DNA of 7,041 bases. Origin: CF-161 sp035259145 (GTDB taxonomy: Bacteria; Chloroflexota; Dormibacteria; Dormibacterales; Dormibacteraceae). Of the stretch, positions 1 through 5,574 are shown piece after piece. Location of the stretch: positions 1 through 7,041 of the forward strand of contig DATFWQ010000242.1 of NCBI GenBank assembly GCA_035259145.1, written 5' to 3'. The notes beneath the pieces are model-generated. The model was given only the letters and a program-made list of their open reading frames with translations, did not search any database and was not told the origin of the DNA. Position numbers and translations under genes: made by a program. The stretch's first letter is position 1. Each line of letters opens with the position of its first letter.

Positions 1-1
1 G

Positions 2-274
2 CGCAACGGCTACGAGCTGGCGCTCCTGGACCGTACCGAGGCGCGGCAGCTGCCCATCTTTGAATGGGCGGTGAAGGATCGTCGGGCCGTGTACCTGGAG
101 GTGCACAGCAACAAGAGCCAGCTCCGCATCATCCTGCAGCCAGACGCGCTGGTCAGGATCTTTCGCGCCTATTTCAACGACTTCTGGCAGAGGCTGCCCC
201 TGGCGGCCAAGAACCAGCGGCTGGTCCAGCAGTACATACGCGACCAGCTGACCAGGCTGACCGGCACCGCCTGA
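2..274 (+). CDS. 3' end of an unrecognised gene (C-terminal domain only)
   Basis: The first 90 visible residues are open from the window edge in frame 2 and end at TGA 272-274, so the true start lies upstream. The segment begins RNGYELALLDR and continues through a strand-rich part with VYLEVH and LRIILQP. It ends in charged, aromatic helices with RIFRAYFNDFWQRL and VQQYIRDQL. It looks like a soluble alpha/beta domain followed by amphipathic helices. No signal peptide, membrane segment or catalytic motif is visible. A C-terminal sensor domain of a regulator or a phospholipase-D-like fold is conceivable but is a guess. It is transcribed towards the VOC gene, 25 bp away, and it has no nearby copy of the operator shared by the rest of the cluster, so it may belong to a different transcription unit. 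The frame is confident; the function is unknown. Confidence 0.6.
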   Translation, partial: RNGYELALLDRTEARQLPIFEWAVKDRRAVYLEVHSNKSQLRIILQPDALVRIFRAYFNDFWQRLPLAAKNQRLVQQYIRDQLTRLTGTA

Positions 275-276
275 CC

Positions 277-288
277 TTGCCTAGGCAA
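277..288. repeat. 12-bp perfect palindrome between convergent genes
   Basis: TTGCCTAGGCAA is perfectly self-complementary and fills half of the 25-bp gap between the stop of the partial gene (274) and the stop of the VOC gene (300). As a hairpin it would have only a 4-bp stem with a 4-nt loop and no T-run on either side, so it is at best a weak bidirectional terminator. Its core GCCTAGGC also occurs at 4058-4065, across the LLM2 stop codon. Role unknown. Confidence 0.3.
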
Positions 289-299
289 TCAACTAGAGG

Positions 300-1163
300 T
301 CACCAGGCGACCTCGGTCACCTCCAGCCGCTCCCCCACATCGCCGGCCATCACGAACGAGCCAGGCCCCCGGTCGACCACCGCGCCGGCCGCCGAGGCGC
401 CCGCCAGCGCCGCCGCCACATCCGGAGTCCGGTACGTCACCCAGGCGATGCCGGGTGGCGCCGGCACCCCGAGCAGAGCAGCCGGGAACGACTGCACCTC
501 GATGGTGCCCAGTCCGGTCCCCTCCCCACCGCCTTTCAACAGCCTCAGCGCCGCCTCATCCCCCTCCGGCACCCCGAAGAGGCGGTGCCACTGGCCCGAG
601 CGCCAGGACACCTCGAGTAATGTCTCCAGGCCGAGAGCCCGCTGGTAGAAGCCTGATGTGCGATCCAGATCCGGTGTTCGGAGGCCGACCGAGAAGACGG
701 GCCCGACCTCGGCGTCGGCTCGGGTGAAGCGCCGGCCGTGGGGCTCTGTCAGCGCCATCGTGAACCCCATGAGGAGGCCGCCCGGGCCCCATGCGAGGGT
801 GGCCCGGTGGACGTTGCTGCCCCGCTCGGTCAGGTCGAAGGTCACCGGCAGTGTGCGCATCCGGAACTCGGGTGATGCTGCCAGGCGGTCTGCGAGCCCG
901 TCCACGTCGCGCACGACCAGCTCGACCGAGGCCCAGCCTGAGCGCAGGTCTTCGACCGGCGCAGCCTCTGGTCCCTCGAGGAAGCGAATCATGCCCCGGT
1001 CGGCGCCGCGCGCGGCTACCGTGACGTAGCGGCCCCTGGGATGGAGGGTGCCCGACGTGTGGCGTCGCAGGCCGAGCGCCGTCTCGAGCACAGACGCAGC
1101 CCGCCCTGGATCGTGGACCAGGACCGTCGCTCCCTGGAGGGCCGTCACGAGCGGCCGTGGCAT
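300..1163 (-). CDS. Two-domain VOC (glyoxalase/extradiol-dioxygenase fold) protein
   Basis: About 287 residues forming two tandem VOC (beta-alpha-beta-beta-beta) modules. Module 1 begins with VTALQGATVLVHDPGRA and runs to MGFTMALTEP. Module 2 begins with VFSVGLRTPDLDRTSGFYQRAL, a typical VOC opening with D-x-D-x-x-x-x-FY and LGLE. It ends with GERLEVTEV, matching the usual final strand that carries a Glu metal ligand. Size and duplication resemble type I extradiol dioxygenases, but the His normally at the start of the module (GH before the first strand) is absent in module 2 (FS instead). A canonical Fe(II) ring-cleaving enzyme is therefore doubtful, and a lyase, isomerase or binding role is possible. 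The ATG at 1163 (MPRPLVTAL) is preferred because it lies 19 nt from the centre of the operator, the same distance as for the GntR gene. An in-frame ATG at 1187 (MSDNQLHL) lies inside the operator. Neither has a clear ribosome site. The gene is divergent from the SnoaL gene. Fold confident, reaction unknown. Confidence 0.85.
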   Translation of the reverse strand: MPRPLVTALQGATVLVHDPGRAASVLETALGLRRHTSGTLHPRGRYVTVAARGADRGMIRFLEGPEAAPVEDLRSGWASVELVVRDVDGLADRLAASPEFRMRTLPVTFDLTERGSNVHRATLAWGPGGLLMGFTMALTEPHGRRFTRADAEVGPVFSVGLRTPDLDRTSGFYQRALGLETLLEVSWRSGQWHRLFGVPEGDEAALRLLKGGGEGTGLGTIEVQSFPAALLGVPAPPGIAWVTYRTPDVAAALAGASAAGAVVDRGPGSFVMAGDVGERLEVTEVAW

Positions 1164-1173
1164 AAGATGCAGC

Positions 1174-1190
1174 TGATTGTCTGACATTTC
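1174..1190. promoter_or_regulatory. Operator copy 1, predicted GntR/FadR-type site
   Basis: TGATTGTCTGACATTTC is centred on T1182 with core TTGTC-T-GACAT. The minus strand reads GAAATGTCAGACAATCA, which aligns with the copies at 5127-5143 and 5582-5600 over AAATGTCWGAC. The outer half-site on the SnoaL side is the most degenerate of the three. The site overlaps the SnoaL TTG start (1177) and lies just upstream of the VOC ATG at 1163, so one bound dimer could control both divergent genes. A plausible -10 box for the SnoaL direction is TAAGAT (1163-1168), but no good -35 box was found in either direction. Confidence 0.6.
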
Positions 1191-1590
1191 GGGCCGCGAC
1201 GATGCGGCCGTCGAGGGGCTGATCCGCAGCATCTACGAGGCGTTCGCGAAGGGGCAGGTGAACCGGATCGAGGAGGCGCTTGTCTCCGACTGCACGGTCT
1301 GGGACGTGTTCACGCCGCGGCTGATCCGGGGGCGCGAGGAGCGTGCCAGGTTCCACGCGATGGACCAGGAGCAGATGCTCTCGCGGGGACCGTTGAGCTG
1401 GCGCCTCGGCGAGCTGCTCGTGGACGTGTGGGGCGACGTAGCCGTGGCCCGCTACATCCTCGACTTCGAGTATCTACCGCCGCGCCCGTTCGCAGGTTCG
1501 GTACGCGTCACCGACGTCCTCCGCCGGCTCGACGGCCGCTGGCTGATCGCTCACCACCACGAGGGTCTGGTGCCGGCTGGGCCGCCGTGA
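1177..1590 (+). CDS. SnoaL/NTF2-like protein (SnoaL_3 / DUF4440-like)
   Basis: This 137-residue protein has the cone-shaped NTF2-like layout. Helices near residues 9-36 (VEGLIRSIYEAFAKGQ) are followed by TVWDVF at 40-45, a substrate-pocket segment with RGREE, and C-terminal strands ending in VTDVLRRLDGRWLIAHHHEG (111-130), a hallmark of SnoaL_3 or DUF4440-like members. Such proteins include ketosteroid isomerases, polyketide cyclases, small hydratases and many without a known reaction. The start must be TTG 1177, because an in-frame TGA (1174-1176) directly precedes it and no other suitable start follows for about 75 bases. No Shine-Dalgarno is visible, and the start lies inside the predicted operator, so initiation may be leaderless or tightly repressible. 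Its stop overlaps the LLM1 start (GTGA, 1587-1590), implying one transcript and coupled translation. A substrate-shaping or isomerase partner of LLM1 is a reasonable inference. Confidence 0.85.
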   Translation: MSDISGRDDAAVEGLIRSIYEAFAKGQVNRIEEALVSDCTVWDVFTPRLIRGREERARFHAMDQEQMLSRGPLSWRLGELLVDVWGDVAVARYILDFEYLPPRPFAGSVRVTDVLRRLDGRWLIAHHHEGLVPAGPP

Positions 1591-2561
1591 GAGCCGGCGT
1601 GGTGCTGGGGGTAGCCGGGTTGCCGCTGCGCCGCTCGCTCGAACTGGCGGCGCGAGCGGAGGCTGCCGGCTGCGAAACACTCGCGGCCGGCGAGGCGACG
1701 TACGACAGCGTCGCGGTGTGCGGGCTGCTGGCCAGCGTCACGACGCGCGCGCGCATCATGACCACGGTGATGACCTGGGCACGGCCTCCGGCAACAGCGG
1801 CGCTAGGCGCCGTCACTCTGGCCGAGATCGCCGAGGGTCGCTTCGCTCTGGGCCTCGGCACCATGCCCGCCGCCTGGAACCGGGATCACTATGGCATCGA
1901 CTCCGGGCGGTCCGTGACCCGCCTGCGCGAATACGTGGCCTGCCTGCGCGGAGCTCTGTCGGCCACGCCAGACCGGCCGTTTTCCTTTGATGGCGAGTTC
2001 TTCAAGATTCGTGAGTACTCGCGAACGTGGCCGCCGCCGTGCCAGGTCGCGATCCATCTGGCGGCGACCCGGCCGCGCATGGCCCGGCTGGCGGGCGAGG
2101 TGGCCGAAGGCGTGCTCTACAACGTGATCCACACCCGGGCCTGGCTGCACGACGTGCTGGAGCCCTCGGTGACCGCCTCCGCCCGGCGCATCGAGCGGGG
2201 GGTGATGCTGCGCGTCGTCCCCCAAGCAGACGGCGGTCGGGACCGGGCCCTGGAGCAGGCTCGCATTGCGGTCGCGCCCTATCTAAAGGTCCCCTACCTG
2301 GCCGATGTCCTCAACCACCACGGATGGTCGCCCGAGGCGGCCACCGGGCCGGCCCTCGAGGAGCTTGTGCTGGTGGGCACCGTGCCCGAACTGTTGGAGC
2401 GGCTCGTAGCCTACCAGGAGCTGGTCGATTGGGTGCTGCTGGCGCCGCCCCGGATGCTGGCCGAGGCCGAGATGGAGGGCTGGTACGCGACGGTGCTCGG
2501 CGAGCTGCTGCCGGCGCTCAGGGTGCGCTCTGCTGCAGCTCGCCTCGGATCTGCCTCTTGA
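1587..2561 (+). CDS. Luciferase-like flavin/F420-dependent oxidoreductase (LLM1)
   Basis: This 324-residue TIM-barrel protein belongs to the bacterial-luciferase superfamily, which uses FMNH2 or reduced F420. It starts MRAGVVLGVAGLPL (first barrel strand), followed by LELAARAEAAGCETL and the diagnostic LAEIAEGRFALGLGT at 79-92. Then come a variable loop (about 93-145), the segment YSRTWPPPCQVAIHLAATRPRMARLAGEVAEGVLYN (144-179), and a closing helix pair. LLM2 has the same W-P-P, I-x-L-A-A, P-x-M-x-R and A-G pattern, so the two are paralogues. The GTG at 1587 gives the family's normal N-terminus and overlaps the SnoaL stop by 4 nt; a longer in-frame reading upstream encodes arginine/proline-rich non-family sequence. 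The gene is predicted to be cytosolic and to oxidise or reduce a pathway intermediate. Whether the cofactor is F420 or FMN cannot be decided here. Its last 44 bp overlap the 3' end of the convergent ligase gene, and the last 14 or so residues look non-conserved. Confidence 0.88.
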   Translation: MRAGVVLGVAGLPLRRSLELAARAEAAGCETLAAGEATYDSVAVCGLLASVTTRARIMTTVMTWARPPATAALGAVTLAEIAEGRFALGLGTMPAAWNRDHYGIDSGRSVTRLREYVACLRGALSATPDRPFSFDGEFFKIREYSRTWPPPCQVAIHLAATRPRMARLAGEVAEGVLYNVIHTRAWLHDVLEPSVTASARRIERGVMLRVVPQADGGRDRALEQARIAVAPYLKVPYLADVLNHHGWSPEAATGPALEELVLVGTVPELLERLVAYQELVDWVLLAPPRMLAEAEMEGWYATVLGELLPALRVRSAAARLGSAS

Positions 2562-4050
2562 GGATCTTGCCGGCAGCGTTGCGCGGCAGAGCCGTCACGA
2601 AGCGAACTTCCTTGGGCAGCTTGAAGCCGGCGAGCTCGCCGCGAGCGAATTCGACCAGCTCCGCCGGTGCCACGGGTTCCCTGCGGGGCACCACCACAGC
2701 CACCACCCTTTCGCCCCACTTCTCATCGGGCACGCCCACGACCGCGACGTCCGCCACCGCTGGGTGCTTGTGGAGGACCTCCTCGACCTCGCGCGGGTAG
2801 ACGTTGACGCCGCCTGTGATGATCAGGTCGCGCACCCGGTCCACGATGTAGACGTAGCGGTCCTCGTCCAGCATGGCGATGTCGCCGGAGCTGACAAAGC
2901 CGTCTTCGCTGGTGGCCTGGCGGGTCGCCTCAGGGTCGTCCAGATAGCCTCGGAAGACCATGGGCGAGCGGCTCCAGAGCTCCCCCGGCTCTCCGGTGCC
3001 CACCGGTTCACCCTCTGCGTCGAGCACACGGACCTGCGTCATGAACCAGGGTGGGCCCACGCAGCGCTCTTTGCGCAGCTGGTCTGGGGGTCTGAGATTG
3101 GTGACGATCGACGCCTCCGTCGATCCGTACAGCTCGTGCAGCCCGGCCGTCGGGAAGTTCTCGATCGTCCAGACCTTGGCCTGCTGCGGAAGCGGCGCCG
3201 CGTTCACGTAAATCGTCGCCAGCGAGGACGTGTCGTGGCCGGTGACGACCGCCTCCGGCAGGGCCCGAAGCATCTGAATGTGGGCGGGCACCAGGAAGAC
3301 CGAGCTCGGCCTGTGGCGCTCCACCGTGTCGAGAAGAAGCTCGGGGTCGTAAGCGCGCAGCATCGCCACTGTGCCACCGGTGACGCACGCCGCGTAGGCG
3401 AAGGCGAAGCCGGCGCCGTGGTACATGGGCGCCACCCCCAGCGTCATTCGGCCCGGGCCCAGCCCCCACTCCAGGGCTGTCAGGTAGAAGGTGATGGCCC
3501 GCGACCGGTGGCTGATGACGACCCCCTTGGGCTTGCCGGTCGTACCCGCCGTATAGCAGATCGTGAAGGGATCGGTCTCCGGGACCTCGACGGTGGGATC
3601 AGCGGGCCGTGCGGCCTCGAGGAACGTCTCGTAGCCGCCGCCCACCCCCACGACGCGCTCGATCCCCGCCGCCAGCATCCCCGGCTCGGCCACGTCTCGC
3701 AGGGCCTCGTCGAGGATCACGGCCCGGGAGCCGGAGTGCCTAAGGATGTACGCGACCTCGGGGGCCGTCAGCCTGGGGTTCACGGGGACCGACACCAGTC
3801 CCGCCTTGGCCAGGCCGCACGCGATCTCGCAGTACTCGAGCCGGTTTCCCAGCAGCACGGTGACCCTGTCCCCCGTGGCAAGGCCGAGCGCCAACAGGCC
3901 CTGGGCCAGCCTGGACGAGCGCTCGTCCAGGGCAGCGTACGTCAGCGAGCGGTCGCCGTCGACGACCGCGGTAGCCCGCGGGGTGGCGACGGCGAACTCG
4001 CGTATTCCGTTGGCGATGTTCAGCTCGGCGCCGTTGCTGCGCGTCCCCAA
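2518..4050 (-). CDS. AMP-binding acyl-CoA synthetase (class I adenylate-forming ligase)
   Basis: This 510-residue protein is full length for fatty-acyl/aryl-CoA ligases. It converts a carboxylate to an acyl-AMP and then to the CoA thioester. The core motifs are intact: the P-loop YTAGTTGKPKG (166-176), the adenine motif YGSTEAS (308-314), and SGD (388-390) followed by YIVDRVRD (401-408). The hinge and A8 region TGGVNVYPREVEEVL spans 412-426, and the A10 motif PRNAAGKILKR (489-499) carries the catalytic Lys near 495. The GGVNVYP form is common in FadD-like and aromatic or steroid acid ligases, so the substrate remains open. The start is probably TTG 4050. The LLM2 stop TAG (4062-4060) lies in the same frame 9 nt upstream, which excludes a longer form, and a CTG 10 codons inside is a weaker alternative. 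No clear ribosome site is visible, so reinitiation after LLM2 is likely. It is the second gene of the LLM2 operon and the probable entry-activating enzyme of the pathway. Confidence 0.92.
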   Translation of the reverse strand: MGTRSNGAELNIANGIREFAVATPRATAVVDGDRSLTYAALDERSSRLAQGLLALGLATGDRVTVLLGNRLEYCEIACGLAKAGLVSVPVNPRLTAPEVAYILRHSGSRAVILDEALRDVAEPGMLAAGIERVVGVGGGYETFLEAARPADPTVEVPETDPFTICYTAGTTGKPKGVVISHRSRAITFYLTALEWGLGPGRMTLGVAPMYHGAGFAFAYAACVTGGTVAMLRAYDPELLLDTVERHRPSSVFLVPAHIQMLRALPEAVVTGHDTSSLATIYVNAAPLPQQAKVWTIENFPTAGLHELYGSTEASIVTNLRPPDQLRKERCVGPPWFMTQVRVLDAEGEPVGTGEPGELWSRSPMVFRGYLDDPEATRQATSEDGFVSSGDIAMLDEDRYVYIVDRVRDLIITGGVNVYPREVEEVLHKHPAVADVAVVGVPDEKWGERVVAVVVPRREPVAPAELVEFARGELAGFKLPKEVRFVTALPRNAAGKILKRQIRGELQQSAP

Positions 4051-4069
4051 GGCAGTGGCCTAGGCTGCC
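4051..4069 (-). other. Hairpin across the LLM2 stop and ligase start junction
   Basis: On the minus strand, GGCAG (4069-4065) and CTGCC (4055-4051) can pair around a 9-nt loop containing the LLM2 stop codon. The stem ends directly against the TTG start of the ligase. It has no U-run, so it is not a standard terminator. It might tune translation or mRNA stability between the two genes, but a 5-bp stem can occur by chance in DNA this G+C-rich. Confidence 0.25.
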
Positions 4070-5076
4070 CCGGCGAAGAGCTCGAGCAGCGCATGCTGGC
4101 CCTGGCGGGTGACTTCGGCCGGGACCATGTGCGTAAGTGGGCTGAGCTTGACGACGTCGGCCAGACCCTCGTAGCGGGACAGGCGCTCGCTCACCTCGTC
4201 CGGCTCGCCGGCCAGCGTGAGGGCGTCCACCATCGCGTCAGGCACGGCCCTGGCCATGCCGACCTCGTCGCCGGCCCGGAAGCACTCCTGGATCGACCGC
4301 GCTTCGGCCCCGAAGCCGTGAAAGTCGAAGAAGTCCTGGTAGGACCGGACGGTCGCGTAGAAGGCGACCAGGCGTGCTGCCCAGCGCTTTGCGGCTCGCC
4401 GGTCGCGGTCAACGTGACAGACGGCCGACGCCACTACTACGAGGCGGGTGCGGTCCCGGCCCGAGCTCGCAAGCCCTTCGTCTAGGAGTGGCAACGCCCT
4501 CTCGCGCAGGTAGGCGGGTGAGTTCAACTCGTGGGAGATCCAGCCGTCCGCAATGCGACCCGCGGTTCGCAGCATGACGGGGCCCACAGCGGCCAGATAG
4601 ATCGGGATCGCGCCGCGCACCGGCGGCCAGGGCCGCTCGTAGCCACGGACGCGCACCGACTCGTACTCGCCTTCGAAGTCGTGCGCCTCGCCGGTGTGGG
4701 CAGCCGCTATCACACGCCGGATGATCCGTACGGTCTCTGTCATGTGGCGGCCTGGCCTGCCATACGCAGCGTGGTGCCAGTCTTCTGTAAGCCGGCGCAC
4801 CCCGGCCCCGAGACCCAGCATGAAGCGGCCGCCCGCCAGGTCGTCCAGGTCCAGCGCGGTGAGGGCGGTGATCATCGGGCTGCGCACGAAGGCGAGGGCG
4901 ATGCCGGTGCCAACCCTGACCCTGGAGGTGGCGCAGCCGATCGCCGCCGCGGTAACGAAGGCGGTACGGTGCAGCTCGGTCGTCCAGACGCTGTCGAAGC
5001 CGGCGTCCTCCGCCGCACGGGCGGCGGCGATTAGCTCGGCCATGGTCTCCCCCCAGGGCGTGAGGGCAAGCCTCAC
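4060..5076 (-). CDS. Luciferase-like flavin/F420-dependent oxidoreductase (LLM2)
   Basis: This 338-residue protein is a typical length for the F420/FMN luciferase-like family. The N-terminus MRLALTPWGETMAELIAAARAAEDAGFDSVW (1-31) is the classic first strand and helix. SRVRVGTGIALAFVRSP spans 51-67, and the diagnostic LAGGRFMLGLGAG is at 80-92. A second family block YERPWPPVRGAIPIYLAAVGPVMLRTAGRIADGWISH (146-182) matches LLM1. The C-terminal EPDEVSERLSRYEGLADVVKLSP (291-313) is a usual family ending. The GTG at 5076 was chosen because it gives the conserved first strand; the next ATG (5043) would remove it. The in-frame extension upstream crosses the promoter and looks non-coding. The gene is first in an operon with the acyl-CoA ligase and divergent from the cupin. 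A role in oxidising or reducing an acyl-CoA or precursor is inferred; the cofactor is unproven. Confidence 0.9.
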   Translation of the reverse strand: MRLALTPWGETMAELIAAARAAEDAGFDSVWTTELHRTAFVTAAAIGCATSRVRVGTGIALAFVRSPMITALTALDLDDLAGGRFMLGLGAGVRRLTEDWHHAAYGRPGRHMTETVRIIRRVIAAAHTGEAHDFEGEYESVRVRGYERPWPPVRGAIPIYLAAVGPVMLRTAGRIADGWISHELNSPAYLRERALPLLDEGLASSGRDRTRLVVVASAVCHVDRDRRAAKRWAARLVAFYATVRSYQDFFDFHGFGAEARSIQECFRAGDEVGMARAVPDAMVDALTLAGEPDEVSERLSRYEGLADVVKLSPLTHMVPAEVTRQGQHALLELFAGAA

Positions 5077-5111
5077 GCCTCCGGCCAGCCCGTCTTCGCC
5101 TTGATCGCCAT
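5073..5111 (-). CDS. Possible 12-residue leader ORF upstream of LLM2
   Basis: An ATG at 5111 opens a short frame, MAIKAKTGWPEA, whose TGA (5075-5073) overlaps the LLM2 GTG (5076-5074) as GTGA. The ATG lies about 5 nt downstream of the transcription start predicted from the -10 box at 5128-5123. A GGAGG sits only 1 nt before the LLM2 GTG, too close for normal use, so ribosomes finishing this small frame and reinitiating would explain how LLM2 is translated. The peptide has no regulatory codon run, so attenuation is not suggested. This is an inference from geometry only and the frame could be accidental. Confidence 0.3.
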   Translation of the reverse strand: MAIKAKTGWPEA

Positions 5112-5122
5112 AACCGGCTTGA

Positions 5123-5151
5123 AAGGTAAACGTCAGACATTTAGGCGTCAA
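5123..5151 (-). promoter_or_regulatory. Predicted promoter of the LLM2-ligase operon
   Basis: On the minus strand, TTGACG (5151-5146) is followed by a 17-nt spacer and TACCTT (5128-5123), a good sigma-70-type or actinobacterial TANNNT pair. Transcription would start near 5116, 40 nt upstream of the LLM2 GTG. The operator palindrome fills nearly the whole spacer and overlaps the -10 box, which is the classic arrangement for repression. Confidence 0.6.
5127..5143. promoter_or_regulatory. Operator copy 2, predicted GntR/FadR-type site
   Basis: TAAACGTCAGACATTTA is centred on A5135, with arms TAAACGTC and GACATTTA complementary except for one position. Its minus strand, TAAATGTCTGACGTTTA, matches copy 3 almost exactly. 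It lies in the LLM2/cupin divergent region, covering the LLM2 -10 box on one strand and the cupin -35 region on the other, so a single site can control both directions. Confidence 0.75.
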
Positions 5152-5163
5152 CCTGGCTACCCT
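5134..5163 (+). promoter_or_regulatory. Predicted promoter of the cupin gene (leaderless type)
   Basis: TACCCT (5158-5163) lies exactly 6 nt before the GTG start at 5170, so transcription would begin at or next to the start codon, as in leaderless actinobacterial genes. The -35 is weak: CAGACA (5134-5139) with an 18-nt spacer keeps GACA of the consensus and lies inside the operator. The GntR gene has the same TANNNT-N6-GTG geometry. Confidence 0.5.
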
Positions 5164-5169
5164 CGGAGC

Positions 5170-5499
5170 GTGAGGGCTGCCCTCGAGTGGCAGGAGATCA
5201 CCATCCCGGACGGCTCGCCGGCGGTCACCGTGGCCCGTTTGCGCGAGGAGGCGGGAGGCGCCTTCTGGGCCCTGGTTCGGTTTCCGGCCGGCTGGTCTCG
5301 GCCGGTCACCGGTCACTACCCGGTCGACGAGGAGTTCTGGGTGCTCGAGGGTGACCTGGTGATGAACGGCGTCACGTATCGCCCGGAGCAAGGTGCCTAC
5401 CTCGGTGCCGGCACGCCGCGCAGCGACACCCGCTCGGAGGCCGGCGCTCTTGCCATCGCCCGCTTCGCGGGACCCGCGACCTGGGTCCGGGCGGATTGA
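5170..5499 (+). CDS. Small single-domain cupin protein
   Basis: This 109-residue beta-barrel protein has a recognisable cupin core. G41 and the following loop lead to HYPVDEEFWVLEGDLVMNG (49-67), corresponding to cupin motif 1. RPEQGAYLGAGTPRSDTRSE (71-90) corresponds to motif 2. The usual HxH pair is reduced to H-Y-P (H49 kept, second His absent), and motif 2 has Asp or Thr where His is expected, so metal binding may be altered or absent. The pattern is closest to ChrR-like or small sensor and isomerase-type cupins. The GTG at 5170 (MRAALEWQEI) is preferred over upstream starts because it follows a -10 box by 6 nt, and the upstream extension crosses the operator and promoter. The gene is divergent from LLM2 and upstream of the GntR gene. 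It probably works in the pathway as an isomerase, a lyase or an accessory protein; the exact role is unknown. Confidence 0.82.
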   Translation: MRAALEWQEITIPDGSPAVTVARLREEAGGAFWALVRFPAGWSRPVTGHYPVDEEFWVLEGDLVMNGVTYRPEQGAYLGAGTPRSDTRSEAGALAIARFAGPATWVRAD

Positions 5500-5554
5500 G
5501 CGTCGACCTGGACGCGTCCCGGCGGCCGCGGCTCAGCACCGCCAGCCGGGTCTT

Positions 5555-5573
5555 CGCGCCCTGGCCTGGCGCG
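5555..5573 (+). terminator. Possible weak terminator hairpin after the cupin gene
   Basis: CGCGCC and GGCGCG form a 6-bp all-G/C stem with a 7-nt loop, 55 bp after the cupin stop and immediately before the GntR -35 box. There is no T-run, so it could only be an actinobacterial-type terminator without a U-tract. A second possible pairing, CCCGGC (5518-5523) with GCCGGG (5545-5550), overlaps none of it. Chance pairing in G+C-rich DNA is quite possible. Confidence 0.3.
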
Positions 5574-5574
5574 C

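Noticed and set aside
64..648. A 194-codon plus-strand frame running from the first gene into the VOC region
   Set aside because: It is rich in Pro, Ala, Ser and Thr without domain structure, and it overlaps the partial gene in another frame and the VOC gene antisense.
1140..1176. A full -35/-10 promoter for SnoaL around TAAGAT 1163-1168
   Set aside because: The -10-like box is present, but no convincing -35 was found at 16-18 nt spacing, so it is mentioned only within the operator entry.
1428..1586. Upstream extension of LLM1 in frame
   Set aside because: It overlaps the SnoaL coding region and encodes arginine/proline-rich sequence. The family N-terminus begins at GTG 1587 with a GTGA overlap.
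2764..4485. A 573-codon open frame on the plus strand across the ligase and LLM2 genes
   Set aside because: It lies antisense to two well-recognised genes. Its translation is arginine-, histidine- and glycine-rich with no domain, as expected for a shadow of high-G+C third-position bias.
5077..5391. Upstream extension of LLM2 in frame
   Set aside because: It runs antisense to the cupin gene and through the operator and promoter. The conserved first strand begins at GTG 5076.
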